Origin: Azospirillum griseum
GTDB taxonomy: Bacteria > Pseudomonadota > Alphaproteobacteria > Azospirillales > Azospirillaceae
Reading direction: 5' to 3'
Length of the DNA: 64,000 nucleotides
Assembly: GCF_003966125.1 (NCBI RefSeq)
Contig: NZ_RXMA01000018.1
Coordinates: forward strand, 1-64,000
Positions 53,543 through 63,285 of the stretch are shown here, piece after piece. Within the stretch, counting starts at the first letter, position 1, and each line of letters starts with the position of its first letter. A model generated the notes under the pieces. The model saw nothing but the letters and a program-made list of their open reading frames with translations, did not search any database and was not told where the DNA came from. The translations under genes and the position numbers were made by a program.

Positions 53543-55468
53543 ATGCCTCACGAACGCGCTCTCGACGTCATTTCCATTGGCCGGTCTTCCGTTGACATCT
53601 ACGGCGAGCAGATCGGCAGCCGGTTGGAAGACGTGCAAAGCTTCGCGAAATACGTGGGCGGCTGCCCCACCAACATTTCCGTCGGCACCGCGCGGCTGGG
53701 GCTGAAATCGGCGTTGCTGACCCGTGTGGGCGACGAGCATATGGGCCGCTTCATCCGCGAACAATTGATCCGCGAAGGGGTGGACACCAGCCACGTCATC
53801 ACCGACCCGCAACGCCTGACCGCGCTGGTCATCCTGGGCATCCGCGACCGCAAGACCTTCCCGCTGATCTTCTACCGGGAAAACTGCGCCGACATGGCGA
53901 TCTGCGAGGATGATGTGGACGAGGCGTTCATCGCGTCGTCGCGCGCCATCGTCGTCAGCGGAACCCATTTTTCCAGCCCCAGCACCGACGCCGCCATGCG
54001 CAAGGCGATGCGGCTGGCGCGCGCCAACGGCGTGAAGGTGGTGTTCGACATCGATTACCGCCCGGTGCTGTGGAAGCTGACCGGCCACGGGCTGGGCGAG
54101 GAGCGTTTCGTCGCCGACGGCGGCGTCACCGCGCTTCTGCAAACCATCCTGCCGGGCTGCGACCTGATCGTCGGGACGGAGGAGGAGTTCCACATCGCCG
54201 GTGGCAGCACCGACACCGTCGCCGCCCTGCGCGCCGTCCGCCGCCTGACCTCGGCGACGCTGGTGTGCAAACGCGGGCCGATGGGCTGCGTCGTCTTCTC
54301 CGGCGACGTGCCGGACAATCTTGATCTCGGCGTTCGCGGCCCCGGCTTCCCGGTGGAGGTCTACAATGTGCTGGGGGCGGGCGACGCCTTCATGTCCGGT
54401 TTCCTGCGCGGCTGGCTGCGCGACGCGCCGCTGGCGGAGTGCTGCGCCTACGCCAACGCCTGCGGGGCCTTCGCGGTGTCGCGCCACGGCTGCGCCCCGG
54501 CGGTGCCGACTTGGACCGAGTTGACCCATTTCCTGACCCATGGCAGCCCGACCACCCGTTTGCGCGAAGACGCCACCCTGTCGCACATCCATTGGGCCAC
54601 CACCCGGCGCCGCGATTGGCCGGAGGTTCTGGCCTTCGCCATCGACCACCGCGCCCAGTTGGAGGTGATGGCCGAAAAGCACGGGGCCGACCCGGCGCGC
54701 ATCGCCGACTTCAAGAGTCTGGCGCTGACCGCCGCCCGCCAGGGGGCCGAGGGCCGCGACGGCTTCGGCATGCTGCTCGACGGGTTGCACGGCCAGAGCG
54801 CGTTGGAGGAACTGACCGGAACCAACGCCTGGATCGGCCGCCCGATCGAACTGCCGGGATCGCGCCCGCTGCGCTTCGAGGGCGGCCCCGACGCGGCGGT
54901 GACGATCCGCGAATGGCCCGCCGAGCATGTGGTGAAGTGCCTTGCCTTCCTGCACCCGGACGATGAACCGGCCCTGCGCGACGATCAGGAACGGCAGATC
55001 CAGGCGCTGTTCGCCGCCTGCCGGGGCACCAACCACGAGTTCCTGCTGGAGATCATCCCGCCCAAGGAGTCGGCGGTGGACGACCGCACCATCGCCCGCG
55101 CCATGGATCGCTTCTACGATCTGGGTGTTCTGCCCGATTGGTGGAAGCTGCCCTCGCAGACAAGCCAAGCGGCGTGGGACGCGATTTCCGCCGTGGTCGC
55201 CGCCCGCGATCCGCTGTGCCGGGGCGTGCTGATCCTGGGCCTGGACGCGCCGGAGGAGGAGTTGAAAGCCGGTCTGGCGCTCGCCGCCCGGCAGCCGGTG
55301 TGCAAGGGCTTCGCCGTGGGCCGCACCCTGTTCGGGGCCGCCGCCGATGGCTGGCTGTCCGGCAGCCTGACCGACGCCGAGGCCATCGACCTGATGGCCA
55401 CCGCCTACCGCCGCCTCATCGCCTTCTGGGACGAGCAGCGGGCCGAGGCGACGCGCGCGGCGGCCTGA
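53543..55468 (+). CDS. iolC: Bifunctional 5-dehydro-2-deoxygluconokinase and DUF2090 aldolase-like protein
   Basis: 641 residues. The N-terminal PfkB kinase (about 1-325) begins DVISIGRSSVDIYGEQIG and has the catalytic GAGD loop (NVLGAGDAFMSGFLRGW near 272). The C-terminal DUF2090 part (about 335-640) belongs to the family often fused to IolC and thought to cleave the phosphorylated product into dihydroxyacetone phosphate and malonate semialdehyde. The ATG at 53543 is preferred over an adjacent TTG. First gene of the inositol block, behind the paired operators; iolG and iolB are not in the window. Confidence 0.9.
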   Translation: MPHERALDVISIGRSSVDIYGEQIGSRLEDVQSFAKYVGGCPTNISVGTARLGLKSALLTRVGDEHMGRFIREQLIREGVDTSHVITDPQRLTALVILGIRDRKTFPLIFYRENCADMAICEDDVDEAFIASSRAIVVSGTHFSSPSTDAAMRKAMRLARANGVKVVFDIDYRPVLWKLTGHGLGEERFVADGGVTALLQTILPGCDLIVGTEEEFHIAGGSTDTVAALRAVRRLTSATLVCKRGPMGCVVFSGDVPDNLDLGVRGPGFPVEVYNVLGAGDAFMSGFLRGWLRDAPLAECCAYANACGAFAVSRHGCAPAVPTWTELTHFLTHGSPTTRLREDATLSHIHWATTRRRDWPEVLAFAIDHRAQLEVMAEKHGADPARIADFKSLALTAARQGAEGRDGFGMLLDGLHGQSALEELTGTNAWIGRPIELPGSRPLRFEGGPDAAVTIREWPAEHVVKCLAFLHPDDEPALRDDQERQIQALFAACRGTNHEFLLEIIPPKESAVDDRTIARAMDRFYDLGVLPDWWKLPSQTSQAAWDAISAVVAARDPLCRGVLILGLDAPEEELKAGLALAARQPVCKGFAVGRTLFGAAADGWLSGSLTDAEAIDLMATAYRRLIAFWDEQRAEATRAAA

Positions 55469-55480
55469 TCCGGCAGCGAG

Positions 55481-55741
55481 TCACTCCGTTGCCGCCTCCT
55501 GCGGACCCAGCGGCAGGACCGGGACCATTCTCCCGCCCCCACCCCTGCCTTCGCCCCGTCCCCCGCCCCGGCTGCGCGGCAGAACCGTCAGGCCGGTGTG
55601 GGTGGCGCTGGCGCGCAGAATCTCGGGCCGGACCGCCGCCGCCGGGTTGGCACCGACGGCGGTGAGATGCGGCACAGCGCCGGTTCCGCCGCAAGCGGCC
55701 AACAGCGCCACACACAACAGGGTCAGCGGGGACATCGACAT
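55481..55741 (-). CDS. Possible small lipoprotein
   Basis: 86 residues with a clear lipoprotein signal (LTLLCVALLAACGG, lipobox LAAC) and a short glycine/arginine-rich tail. It lies antisense in the iolC-iolD gap. No Shine-Dalgarno is visible and no family is recognised, so it may be real or a chance frame. Confidence 0.4.
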   Translation of the reverse strand: MSMSPLTLLCVALLAACGGTGAVPHLTAVGANPAAAVRPEILRASATHTGLTVLPRSRGGGRGEGRGGGGRMVPVLPLGPQEAATE

Positions 55742-55971
55742 GACAGGCCCAATGATCGGTTGAACGGTCGGATGACACGCCCGCCAGCAAACACCCACAG
55801 GCCGTATAAATTCCATGCGTCCTGTTTTCCCACCACCCCGCCCACCCCCCCGCTGATCACCCGCAAGACGGGTGCGACTCCGGGGGCGTGACAAAACGCG
55901 CACCCGAAGCAAAACATCCCGCACTGCAAAACATCCGCTTTGCCAACAACAGCCTCTTTACAGCCGCTTTT

Positions 55972-55985
55972 GGAACGTATATTCT
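55972..55985. promoter_or_regulatory. IolR-type operator before iolD
   Basis: GGAACGTATATTCT matches GGAA-N6-TTCY and lies 144 bases before iolD, in the only AT-rich patch of the 387-base gap 55742-56128. No second copy or good promoter hexamers were found with it. It suggests that iolD onward has its own regulated start. Confidence 0.6.
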
Positions 55986-56128
55986 AAATTGGAAAGTGAG
56001 ACGGAAGAAAAATGCCGTCTCCCGGACGCCCACAGCGCCGGTTCCAAACACACAACGGATCGCCGCCCCACCGCGCGGCGATCCCGGAGGAACACGGGCC
56101 GCAACCGGCCCCCTTTGGAGTAGCGAGA

Positions 56129-57976
56129 ATGGCGACCGTTCGCCTCACCGTGGCCCAGGCTCTGGTCAAACATCTGAGCGCCCAATTCGTCATCGTCGAT
56201 GGGCGGGAGCAGCCGCTCTTCGCCGGGGTGTGGGCGATCTTCGGCCATGGCAACGTCGCCGGTCTGGGCGAGGCGCTGCACGCCGCCCGCGACACGCTGC
56301 CGACCTACCGCGCCCACAACGAACAGGGCATGGCGCATGCCGCCATCGCCTTTGCCAAGGCCAACGCCCGCCGCCGGATGATGGCCTGCACCACGTCCGT
56401 CGGGCCGGGGGCGGTCAACATGGTGACGGCGGCAGCACTCGCCCACGTCAACCGGCTGCCGGTGCTGCTGCTGCCCGGCGACACCTTCGCCACCCGCACG
56501 CCCGATCCGGTGCTGCAACAGGTCGAACAGCCGGGCGATTTCACCGTGTCGGCCAACGATTGCTTCCGCCCGGTGTCCCGTTTCTGGGACCGCATCACGC
56601 GGGCCGAACAGCTGATGCCCAGCCTGCGCCGCGCCATCCAGGTGCTGACCGATCCGGTGGATTGCGGCCCGGTCACGCTCTGCCTGCCGCAGGATGTCCA
56701 GGCCGAGGCGCATGATTTCCCGCTGTCCTTTTTCGAGCGCACCATCCACCGCACCCGCCGCCCGGAGGCCGACCGCGACGAGCTGGTGGAGGCGCTCGCC
56801 GCCCTGCGCGGCGCGGCCAAGCCGCTGATCGTTGCCGGTGGCGGCGTGCATTACAGCGGGGCCTGCGCCGCGCTGGCCGATTTCGCCGCCCGCCACGGCA
56901 TCCCGGTGGCCGAAACCCAGGCGGGCAAGGGCGCGCTGGCCTGGAATCACCCGTGCAACGTCGGTTCCATCGGCGTCACCGGATCGAGCGCCGCCAACGC
57001 GCTGGCCGAGGAGGCGGACGTCGTTCTGGCCGTCGGCACCCGCTTGGCCGATTTCACGACCGCCTCCTGGTCGGTGTTCGGCAACCCCGCCGGTCGCCTG
57101 ATCGGGCTGAACGTCGCCGCCTTCGACGCCGCCAAGGGCGGGGCCTTGACCCTGGTCGCCGACGCCGCGCGCGGGCTGGAATCGCTGGGGGCCGGTCTGG
57201 CCGGTTGGATGGCCCCGACCGCCTGGCGGGCCACCGCGCAGGAACACATGAGCCTGTGGAACCGCGTGGTCGATGCCGCCACCGCCGACGCCGGTCTGGA
57301 TCTGCCGACCGACGCCCAGGTACTGGGTGCCGTCAACCGCGCGGCGGGGGAGGATGGCGTCGTCGTCTGCGCGGCGGGCGGCCTGCCCGGTGAACTGCAC
57401 AAGCTGTGGCGCACGGCGCGGCCCGGCGGCTATCACCTGGAATACGGCTTCTCCTGCATGGGGTACGAGATCGCCGGTGGTCTGGGCGTGAAGATGGCCG
57501 AGCCGGAGCGCGAGGTCTTCGTCATGGTCGGCGATGGCAGCTACATGATGATGAACTCCGAACTGGCCGTGTCGGTGATGATGAAGCGCAAGCTCGTCGT
57601 CGTCCTGCTCGACAACCGGGGCTATGGCTGCATCAACCGCTTGCAGAACGCCTGCGGCGGTGCCCCCTTCAACAACCTGCTGCGCGACGCCCATTTTGAA
57701 ACGGACGTTCTGCCCGCCGTCGATTTCGCCGCCCATCTGCGCGCCTTGGGCGCGGTGACGGAGCAGGTGACGGGCGTGGCCGCCCTGTCCGACGCGCTGG
57801 AGCGCGCCAAGGCGTCGCCCGTGACCTACGCCATCGTCATCAACACCGACCCGCTGCCCTCCACCAAAGAGGGTGGGGCGTGGTGGGACGTGCCGGTGCC
57901 GGAGGTTTCCACCCGGCCGGAGGTGACGGCGGCGCGCGCGCGCTACGTCGCCGCCAAGGCCCGGCAGCGCCGCTGA
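56129..57976 (+). CDS. iolD: 3D-trihydroxycyclohexane-1,2-dione hydrolase
   Basis: 615 residues. Thiamine-diphosphate enzyme that opens the ring of the inosose product. The catalytic Glu is in RAHNEQGMAHAA near 60, the TPP motif is VGDGSYMMMNSELAV to DNRGYG near 467-500, and the central domain includes VAGGGVHYSGA. The ATG at 56129 fits the conserved start, with TTTGGAG upstream. It is followed by iolE. Confidence 0.93.
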   Translation: MATVRLTVAQALVKHLSAQFVIVDGREQPLFAGVWAIFGHGNVAGLGEALHAARDTLPTYRAHNEQGMAHAAIAFAKANARRRMMACTTSVGPGAVNMVTAAALAHVNRLPVLLLPGDTFATRTPDPVLQQVEQPGDFTVSANDCFRPVSRFWDRITRAEQLMPSLRRAIQVLTDPVDCGPVTLCLPQDVQAEAHDFPLSFFERTIHRTRRPEADRDELVEALAALRGAAKPLIVAGGGVHYSGACAALADFAARHGIPVAETQAGKGALAWNHPCNVGSIGVTGSSAANALAEEADVVLAVGTRLADFTTASWSVFGNPAGRLIGLNVAAFDAAKGGALTLVADAARGLESLGAGLAGWMAPTAWRATAQEHMSLWNRVVDAATADAGLDLPTDAQVLGAVNRAAGEDGVVVCAAGGLPGELHKLWRTARPGGYHLEYGFSCMGYEIAGGLGVKMAEPEREVFVMVGDGSYMMMNSELAVSVMMKRKLVVVLLDNRGYGCINRLQNACGGAPFNNLLRDAHFETDVLPAVDFAAHLRALGAVTEQVTGVAALSDALERAKASPVTYAIVINTDPLPSTKEGGAWWDVPVPEVSTRPEVTAARARYVAAKARQRR

Positions 57977-58032
57977 TCCTCGTTCTTCTCCGTTCTTGAT
58001 CCTTCTCTCCGTTCGTCTGGGAGCACCCGATT

Positions 58033-58923
58033 ATGACCGTTCGTCTTGGCGTCAACCCGATCGCCTGGAGCAACGACGACATGCAGGAGCTGGGTGGCGA
58101 CACCCCGCTGGAGGTTTGCCTCGCCGAAGGCCGTCAGGCCGGTTTCGACGGGTTCGAGCTGGGCCACAAATTCCCGCGCGATCCCGACGCCCTGCGCCCG
58201 ATCCTGGACCGTCATGGCCTGTCGCTGGTGTCGGGCTGGTACAGCGCCGGTCTGCTGGAGCGCAGCGTCGCCGAGGAGATCGAGGCGGTTCAGCCCCATC
58301 TGCGCCTGCTGAAGGCGTTCAACTGTTCGGTCATGGTCGTGGCGGAAACCACCGGCTGCGTCCATGGCGAACGCGGCACGCCGCTGTCCAAGCGTCCGAC
58401 CATCGACGCCGGGCAATGGGCGGAGTTCGGCCGCAAGATGACCGAATTCGGCGATTACCTGCGCGAACAGGGCACGCCGTTGGCCTATCACTACCACATG
58501 GGCACGGTGGTTGAGACGCCCGACGAGATCAACCGCTTTGCCGATGCGACCGGCGACAGCGTCGGCATCCTGCTCGACACCGGCCATTTGACCTTCGCGG
58601 GCGGCAAGCCGCTGGACGTCATTGCCGCCTGGGGCCACCGCATCAACCATGTCCATTGCAAGGACGTGCGCGCCGAGGTGCTGGCGACGGCCAAGGCCAG
58701 CGACAGCAGCTTCCTCGACGCCGTGGTCAACGGCGTGTTCACGGTTCCGGGCGACGGCTGCGTCGATTTCCCGGCGGTGCTGGCGGCGCTGAAGGCCAAG
58801 GCTTACGCCGGGCAATGGCTGGTCATCGAAGCCGAACAGGATCCCGCCAAGGCCCACCCGCTGACCTACGTCACCAAGGGCCGCGCGCATCTCAGCGCGC
58901 TGGTCGCCGAACTCGGCCTGTAA
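58033..58923 (+). CDS. iolE: Inosose dehydratase
   Basis: 296 residues of the IolE/xylose-isomerase-like TIM barrel: GVNPIAWSNDDMQELGGDTPLEV near the start, with metal ligands in GFELGHKFPRD, LDTGHLTFAGG and NHVHCKDVR, and PGDGCVDFPAVL. Dehydrates 2-keto-myo-inositol. It lies 56 bases after iolD and 105 bases before iolA, all in one direction. Confidence 0.93.
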   Translation: MTVRLGVNPIAWSNDDMQELGGDTPLEVCLAEGRQAGFDGFELGHKFPRDPDALRPILDRHGLSLVSGWYSAGLLERSVAEEIEAVQPHLRLLKAFNCSVMVVAETTGCVHGERGTPLSKRPTIDAGQWAEFGRKMTEFGDYLREQGTPLAYHYHMGTVVETPDEINRFADATGDSVGILLDTGHLTFAGGKPLDVIAAWGHRINHVHCKDVRAEVLATAKASDSSFLDAVVNGVFTVPGDGCVDFPAVLAALKAKAYAGQWLVIEAEQDPAKAHPLTYVTKGRAHLSALVAELGL

Positions 58924-59028
58924 GCCACGCTCCTCCGGCCCGCCGGTGCGCCCAGCCGCGCGCACCGGTGCGGGCCAGGGCGCTGCCGCCGCCATTGTGG
59001 CCGCCTCTCTTGAAAGATCGCCCTCTCC

Positions 59029-60534
59029 ATGACCCAGATTGTTCAGCATTTCATCGACGGCGCGCGGGTGGACGGCACCAGCGGACGCACCGGCGATGTC
59101 TTCAACCCGGCCACCGGCCAGATCAGCGCCCGCGTGCCGCTGGCCACGACGGCGGAGGTTGAGCGCGCCATCGCCGCCGCCCGCGCCGCCTTCCCGGCCT
59201 GGTCGACCGCCACGCCGCTGCGCCGCGCGCGCGTCATGTTCAATTTCAAACAGTTGCTGGAGGCCAACGCCGACCGGCTGGCCAGCCTGATCACCGCCGA
59301 ACACGGCAAGGTGCATTCCGACGCGCTGGGCGAGGTCACGCGCGGTCTGGAGGTGGTGGAGTTCGCCTGCGGCGGCCCGCACCTGCTGAAGGGCGAAATT
59401 GCGGAGAATGTCGGCACCCGCGTGGACAGCCACTCGCTGCGCCAGCCGCTGGGCGTGGTTGCCGGGATCACCCCGTTCAACTTCCCCGCCATGGTCCCGA
59501 TGTGGATGTTCCCGGTGGCCATCGCGTGCGGCAACTGCTTCATCCTGAAGCCGTCGGAACGGGTCCCCAGCGCCGCGCTGTTCCTGGCCGATCTGCTGAA
59601 GCAAGCGGGCCTGCCCGACGGCGTGTTCAACGTCGTCCATGGCGACAAGGTCGCGGTGGACGCCCTGTTGACCCACCCGGACGTCAAGGCGGTGAGCTTC
59701 GTCGGCTCCACCCCCATCGCCCAATACATCTACGCCACCGGGGCCGCCCACGGCAAACGGGTGCAGGCGCTGGGCGGTGCCAAGAACCACATGATCATCA
59801 TGCCCGACGCCGACCTGGACCAGGCGGTGGACGCGCTGATGGGGGCCGCCTACGGCTCGGCGGGCGAACGCTGCATGGCGATTTCCGTGGCCGTACCGGT
59901 GACGGACGCCATCGCCGACGCGCTGGTCGCCAAGCTGACGGAACGGGTGCGCGCCTTGCGCGTCGGCCCCGGCACCGATCCCAGCGCCGACATGGGGCCG
60001 CTCGTCACCGCCGCCCATCGCGACAAGGTGCGCGGCTACATCGACCTTGGCGTCGCCGAAGGGGCGGAACTGGTGGTCGATGGCCGGTCGGTGACGCTGA
60101 CCGATCCCAGCGCTGGCGACGGCTATTTCCTCGGCGGCACGCTGTTCGACCGGGTGACGCCCGACATGCGCATCTACAAGGAGGAGATCTTCGGCCCGGT
60201 GCTGGCGGTGGTCCGCGTGCCGGATTACCGGACGGCGGTCAACCTCATCAACGCGCACGAGTTCGGCAACGGCACGGCGATTTTCACCCGCGACGGCGAC
60301 ACCGCCCGTGCCTTTGGCGCGGAGATCGAGGTGGGCATGGTCGGCATCAACGTGCCGATCCCGGTGCCGATGGCCTTCCACAGCTTCGGCGGCTGGAAAC
60401 GCTCGCTGTTCGGCGATCACCACATGCACGGGCCGGAAGGGGTGCGTTTCTACACCCGGCTGAAGACCATCACCACCCGCTGGCCAACCGGCATCCGCGC
60501 CGGGGCCGATTTCGTCATGCCGACCATGGGGTAA
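59029..60534 (+). CDS. iolA: Methylmalonate-semialdehyde dehydrogenase (CoA-acylating)
   Basis: 501 residues. Last step of inositol breakdown, turning malonate semialdehyde into acetyl-CoA and CO2. Motifs: [20 protein letters not shown] near 146, [20 protein letters not shown] near 248 (Asn-His replacing the usual Glu-Gly pair, as in MmsA/IolA) and the catalytic Cys in [11 protein letters not shown] near 284. It follows iolE. Confidence 0.92.
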   Translation: MTQIVQHFIDGARVDGTSGRTGDVFNPATGQISARVPLATTAEVERAIAAARAAFPAWSTATPLRRARVMFNFKQLLEANADRLASLITAEHGKVHSDALGEVTRGLEVVEFACGGPHLLKGEIAENVGTRVDSHSLRQPLGVVAGITPFNFPAMVPMWMFPVAIACGNCFILKPSERVPSAALFLADLLKQAGLPDGVFNVVHGDKVAVDALLTHPDVKAVSFVGSTPIAQYIYATGAAHGKRVQALGGAKNHMIIMPDADLDQAVDALMGAAYGSAGERCMAISVAVPVTDAIADALVAKLTERVRALRVGPGTDPSADMGPLVTAAHRDKVRGYIDLGVAEGAELVVDGRSVTLTDPSAGDGYFLGGTLFDRVTPDMRIYKEEIFGPVLAVVRVPDYRTAVNLINAHEFGNGTAIFTRDGDTARAFGAEIEVGMVGINVPIPVPMAFHSFGGWKRSLFGDHHMHGPEGVRFYTRLKTITTRWPTGIRAGADFVMPTMG

Positions 60535-60653
60535 GGCCGGCTATGGGGAAAGGCTGACCAGCGGAGGGAGCTGGCGGCGGGTGGTCCATCCCCACCCGCC
60601 GCCATTCCAGACAAGAAGCCAAAAAACAAAGCACAATCAGGGGGAAACAACCA

Positions 60654-62045
60654 ATGTCGATGCGCAGAATGGTCCGAAACGGTGTGGCGGCGCTGGCTCT
60701 GCTGCCGGTTCTGTCGGTTGCCGCCCTGGCGGGCGACCCCGTGTTGTTTCCCTCGACCCTGGCCGGTCACGCCGCCGTTCCGGCGATGACGCTGATCCAG
60801 CCGCCGCCGGACGCCGGGCCGCTGTTCGCCACCTCCGGCAAATTCGCCGGGCCGGACCGCAAGCGCGTCGACACGCTGGGGGCCATCCCCACCCTGTCCT
60901 ATGTCTCCGACGCCAAGGCCCCGCGCGGGTCGGGCGTTGGCCTGCCGCTGGCCGGTCAGGCGGTGCAGGGCTTTTCCGCCATCCTGCCGCTGGGCGGTGG
61001 GGAGTTCCTGACCCTGACCGACAACGGTTTCGGCTCCAAGGCCAGCTCGCCCGACGTGCTGCTGATGGTGCACAAGGTCAAGGCCGATTGGGCCACCGGC
61101 AAGGCCGCCTGGGTCAGCACCCTGTTCCTGCACGATCCCGACAAGAAAATCCCCTTCGCCATCGTCAACGAGAACAGCGAGAAGCGCTATCTGACCGGTT
61201 CGGACATCGATCCGGAATCGATGGTTCTGGTCGGCGACCGCCTGTTCATCGGCGACGAGTTCGGCCCCTATCTGCTGGAGGTGGACAAGACCGGCAAGGT
61301 CGTCGCCTTCCACGAAACGGTGCTGAACGGCAAGCCGCTGCGCTCCCCCGACCATTACCGCATGTCGCTGCCCAACCTGCCCGCCGTCGCCCCGTTCGAG
61401 GTGCGCCGCTCCCGTGGGTTTGAGGCGCTGACCGCCTCGCCCGACGGCAAGACGCTGTATGTCGCCTTGGAAAACGCCCTGTGGAACGCTGAAACGAAGG
61501 GGCTGGAAACCGGCCCGGACGGCAAGGCCTTCGTCCGCATCCTGGAATTCGACGTGACAAAGGGGGCCTACACCGGCAAATCCTGGAAATACGCGCTGGA
61601 GGACAAGGATTACGCGCTCGCCGACATGTCGATGGTGGATGACGGCACGGCGGTGGTGATCGAGCGCGACGACTCCAGCGAAGGCGACATCGACCAGGCC
61701 TGCAAGGGCGAGGTCAAGGCCGATTGCTTCAACATCCCGGCCAAGTTCAAGCGGGTCTACAAGATCGACATCAAGGGGGCCGACGCCGACGGCTATGTCC
61801 GCAAGGTCGGCTATGTCGATCTGCTGGCGATCCGCGACCCCGACCGCAAGGCCCGGATCGGTGGCTCCGGCGATCGCTTCTCGATGCCCCATCTGGGGGC
61901 GGAGGGCTTGACCGTGGTGGACGCCGACCACATCGCCGTCGTCAACGACAACAACCTGCCCTACTCGTCCGGCCGGACCATCGGCAAGGCCGACGACAAC
62001 GAAATCGCCCTGCTGAAGGTGACGGAGCTGCTGCGCGCCAAATAA
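60654..62045 (+). CDS. Exported phytase-like esterase domain protein
   Basis: 463 residues with a signal peptide (cleavage near AALAGDP). The mature part is a beta-propeller of the esterase-like activity of phytase family: SAILPLGGGEFLTLTDNGFG near 103, GSDIDPESMVLVGDRLFIGDEFGPYLLEVD near 183 (landmark GDEFGPYL) and GAEGLTVVDADHIAVVNDNN near the end, with acidic metal-binding loops. It stands in the inositol operon between iolA and the importer, so release of inositol from inositol phosphates or esters in the periplasm is a good guess. AGGGGGAA precedes the ATG. Confidence 0.82.
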   Translation: MSMRRMVRNGVAALALLPVLSVAALAGDPVLFPSTLAGHAAVPAMTLIQPPPDAGPLFATSGKFAGPDRKRVDTLGAIPTLSYVSDAKAPRGSGVGLPLAGQAVQGFSAILPLGGGEFLTLTDNGFGSKASSPDVLLMVHKVKADWATGKAAWVSTLFLHDPDKKIPFAIVNENSEKRYLTGSDIDPESMVLVGDRLFIGDEFGPYLLEVDKTGKVVAFHETVLNGKPLRSPDHYRMSLPNLPAVAPFEVRRSRGFEALTASPDGKTLYVALENALWNAETKGLETGPDGKAFVRILEFDVTKGAYTGKSWKYALEDKDYALADMSMVDDGTAVVIERDDSSEGDIDQACKGEVKADCFNIPAKFKRVYKIDIKGADADGYVRKVGYVDLLAIRDPDRKARIGGSGDRFSMPHLGAEGLTVVDADHIAVVNDNNLPYSSGRTIGKADDNEIALLKVTELLRAK

Positions 62046-62224
62046 GCGCCCGTTGCCGAGGCCCCCGTTTCACCCCCCGCCCGTCGCCGCTCCCAACAGC
62101 CACACGGGCGGGGTGGTTCTCCCCAAAAAGGCCACGGACCATCCCGGTCCCGGAGCCGAACCGATCAGGCCACAAGGTCTGACAACACGCCCATCGCGTT
62201 AACAAATCCAAACCGGAGGAATGC

Positions 62225-63181
62225 ATGTCCAAGAACACTCTCGCCCTCGCGTTCGGTGCCGTTCTGACCGCCACGACGGCGCTGACCTCCTTCTCCGCCC
62301 TGGCGGCGGGCGAGAAGATCGTCGTCAGCTTCCAAAACCTGTCCGAACCCTTCGTCATCGCGATGAACCGCGCCCTTCAGGCCGAAGCCAAGGTGCTGGA
62401 CGTCAACCTGACCGTGGTGGACGCGCAGAGCAATTCGCCCAAGCAGTCGGCCGATCTGGCCAACGCGGTGGTGCAGGGGGCCAAGGGCGTCATCGTCGCC
62501 CCGAACGACGCCAAGGCGCTGGCCCCGGCCATCGACGATCTGCTGGCCGAGAAGATCCCGGTCGTCACCGTGGACCGCCGCGTGGAAGGCACGTCCAAGC
62601 CGGTGGCCCATGTCGGGGCCGACAACGTCGCCGGTGGCCGCACGCTGGCCAACTGGGTCGCCAAGAACTTCCCCAACGGTGCGCGCATCGTCCATCTCAG
62701 CGGCCAGCCGGGCAGCAGCTCCGCCATCGACCGCGCCAAGGGCTTCCGCGACGGCATCGCGGCGGCCGGGTCCAAGTACCAGTTGATCGCCGACCAGACC
62801 GCCAACTGGAAGCGCGCCGAGGGCCTGACCGTCACCGAAGGCATCCTGACCGCCAACGCCAGCAACCCGCCGGACGTGATCGTCGCCTCCAACGACGACA
62901 TGGCGCTGGGCGCGCTGGAGGCCGTCCGCTCCACCAGCGGCGGCAAGTCCAAGACCGTCGTCATCGGCTTTGACGCCCTGCCGGAAACGCTGGGCAAGAT
63001 CCGCGCCGGTGAAATGGCCGCCACGGTGGAACAAAGCCCGAGCACCCAGATCCGCACGGCGCTGAACACGCTGGTCGATCACATCCGCAAGGGGACGGAG
63101 CTGAAGAGCCTGGCCCTGGAGCCGACCCTCATCAACAAGGACAATCTGGACAAGGCCGACCGCATCGGCGAGGTCAAGTAA
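62225..63181 (+). CDS. ibpA: Inositol-type ABC sugar-binding protein
   Basis: 318 residues with a signal peptide ending SALAAGE. Periplasmic type I binding protein of the ribose/inositol group: SFQNLSEPFVIAMNRALQ near 36, VAPNDAKALAPAIDDLL near 93, DRRVEGTSKPVAHVGADN near 116 and VIGFDALPETL near 248. Its place after the inositol catabolic genes and before a sugar ATPase suggests myo-inositol as ligand. CGGAGGA lies five bases before the ATG. Confidence 0.85.
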   Translation: MSKNTLALAFGAVLTATTALTSFSALAAGEKIVVSFQNLSEPFVIAMNRALQAEAKVLDVNLTVVDAQSNSPKQSADLANAVVQGAKGVIVAPNDAKALAPAIDDLLAEKIPVVTVDRRVEGTSKPVAHVGADNVAGGRTLANWVAKNFPNGARIVHLSGQPGSSSAIDRAKGFRDGIAAAGSKYQLIADQTANWKRAEGLTVTEGILTANASNPPDVIVASNDDMALGALEAVRSTSGGKSKTVVIGFDALPETLGKIRAGEMAATVEQSPSTQIRTALNTLVDHIRKGTELKSLALEPTLINKDNLDKADRIGEVK

Positions 63182-63285
63182 CCCTCGTCCCCTGACGCAA
63201 GCCTGAACGGGCGGGACACGGACGGACGCACCCCGTCGGCCCGTGTCCCCGCGCCGTTCCACACATCCAGCTTGGGAGGCCGGTG

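Noticed and set aside
57943-60429. Minus-strand open frame of 828 codons
   Set aside because: Antisense to iolE and iolA; composition is typical of a shadow frame.
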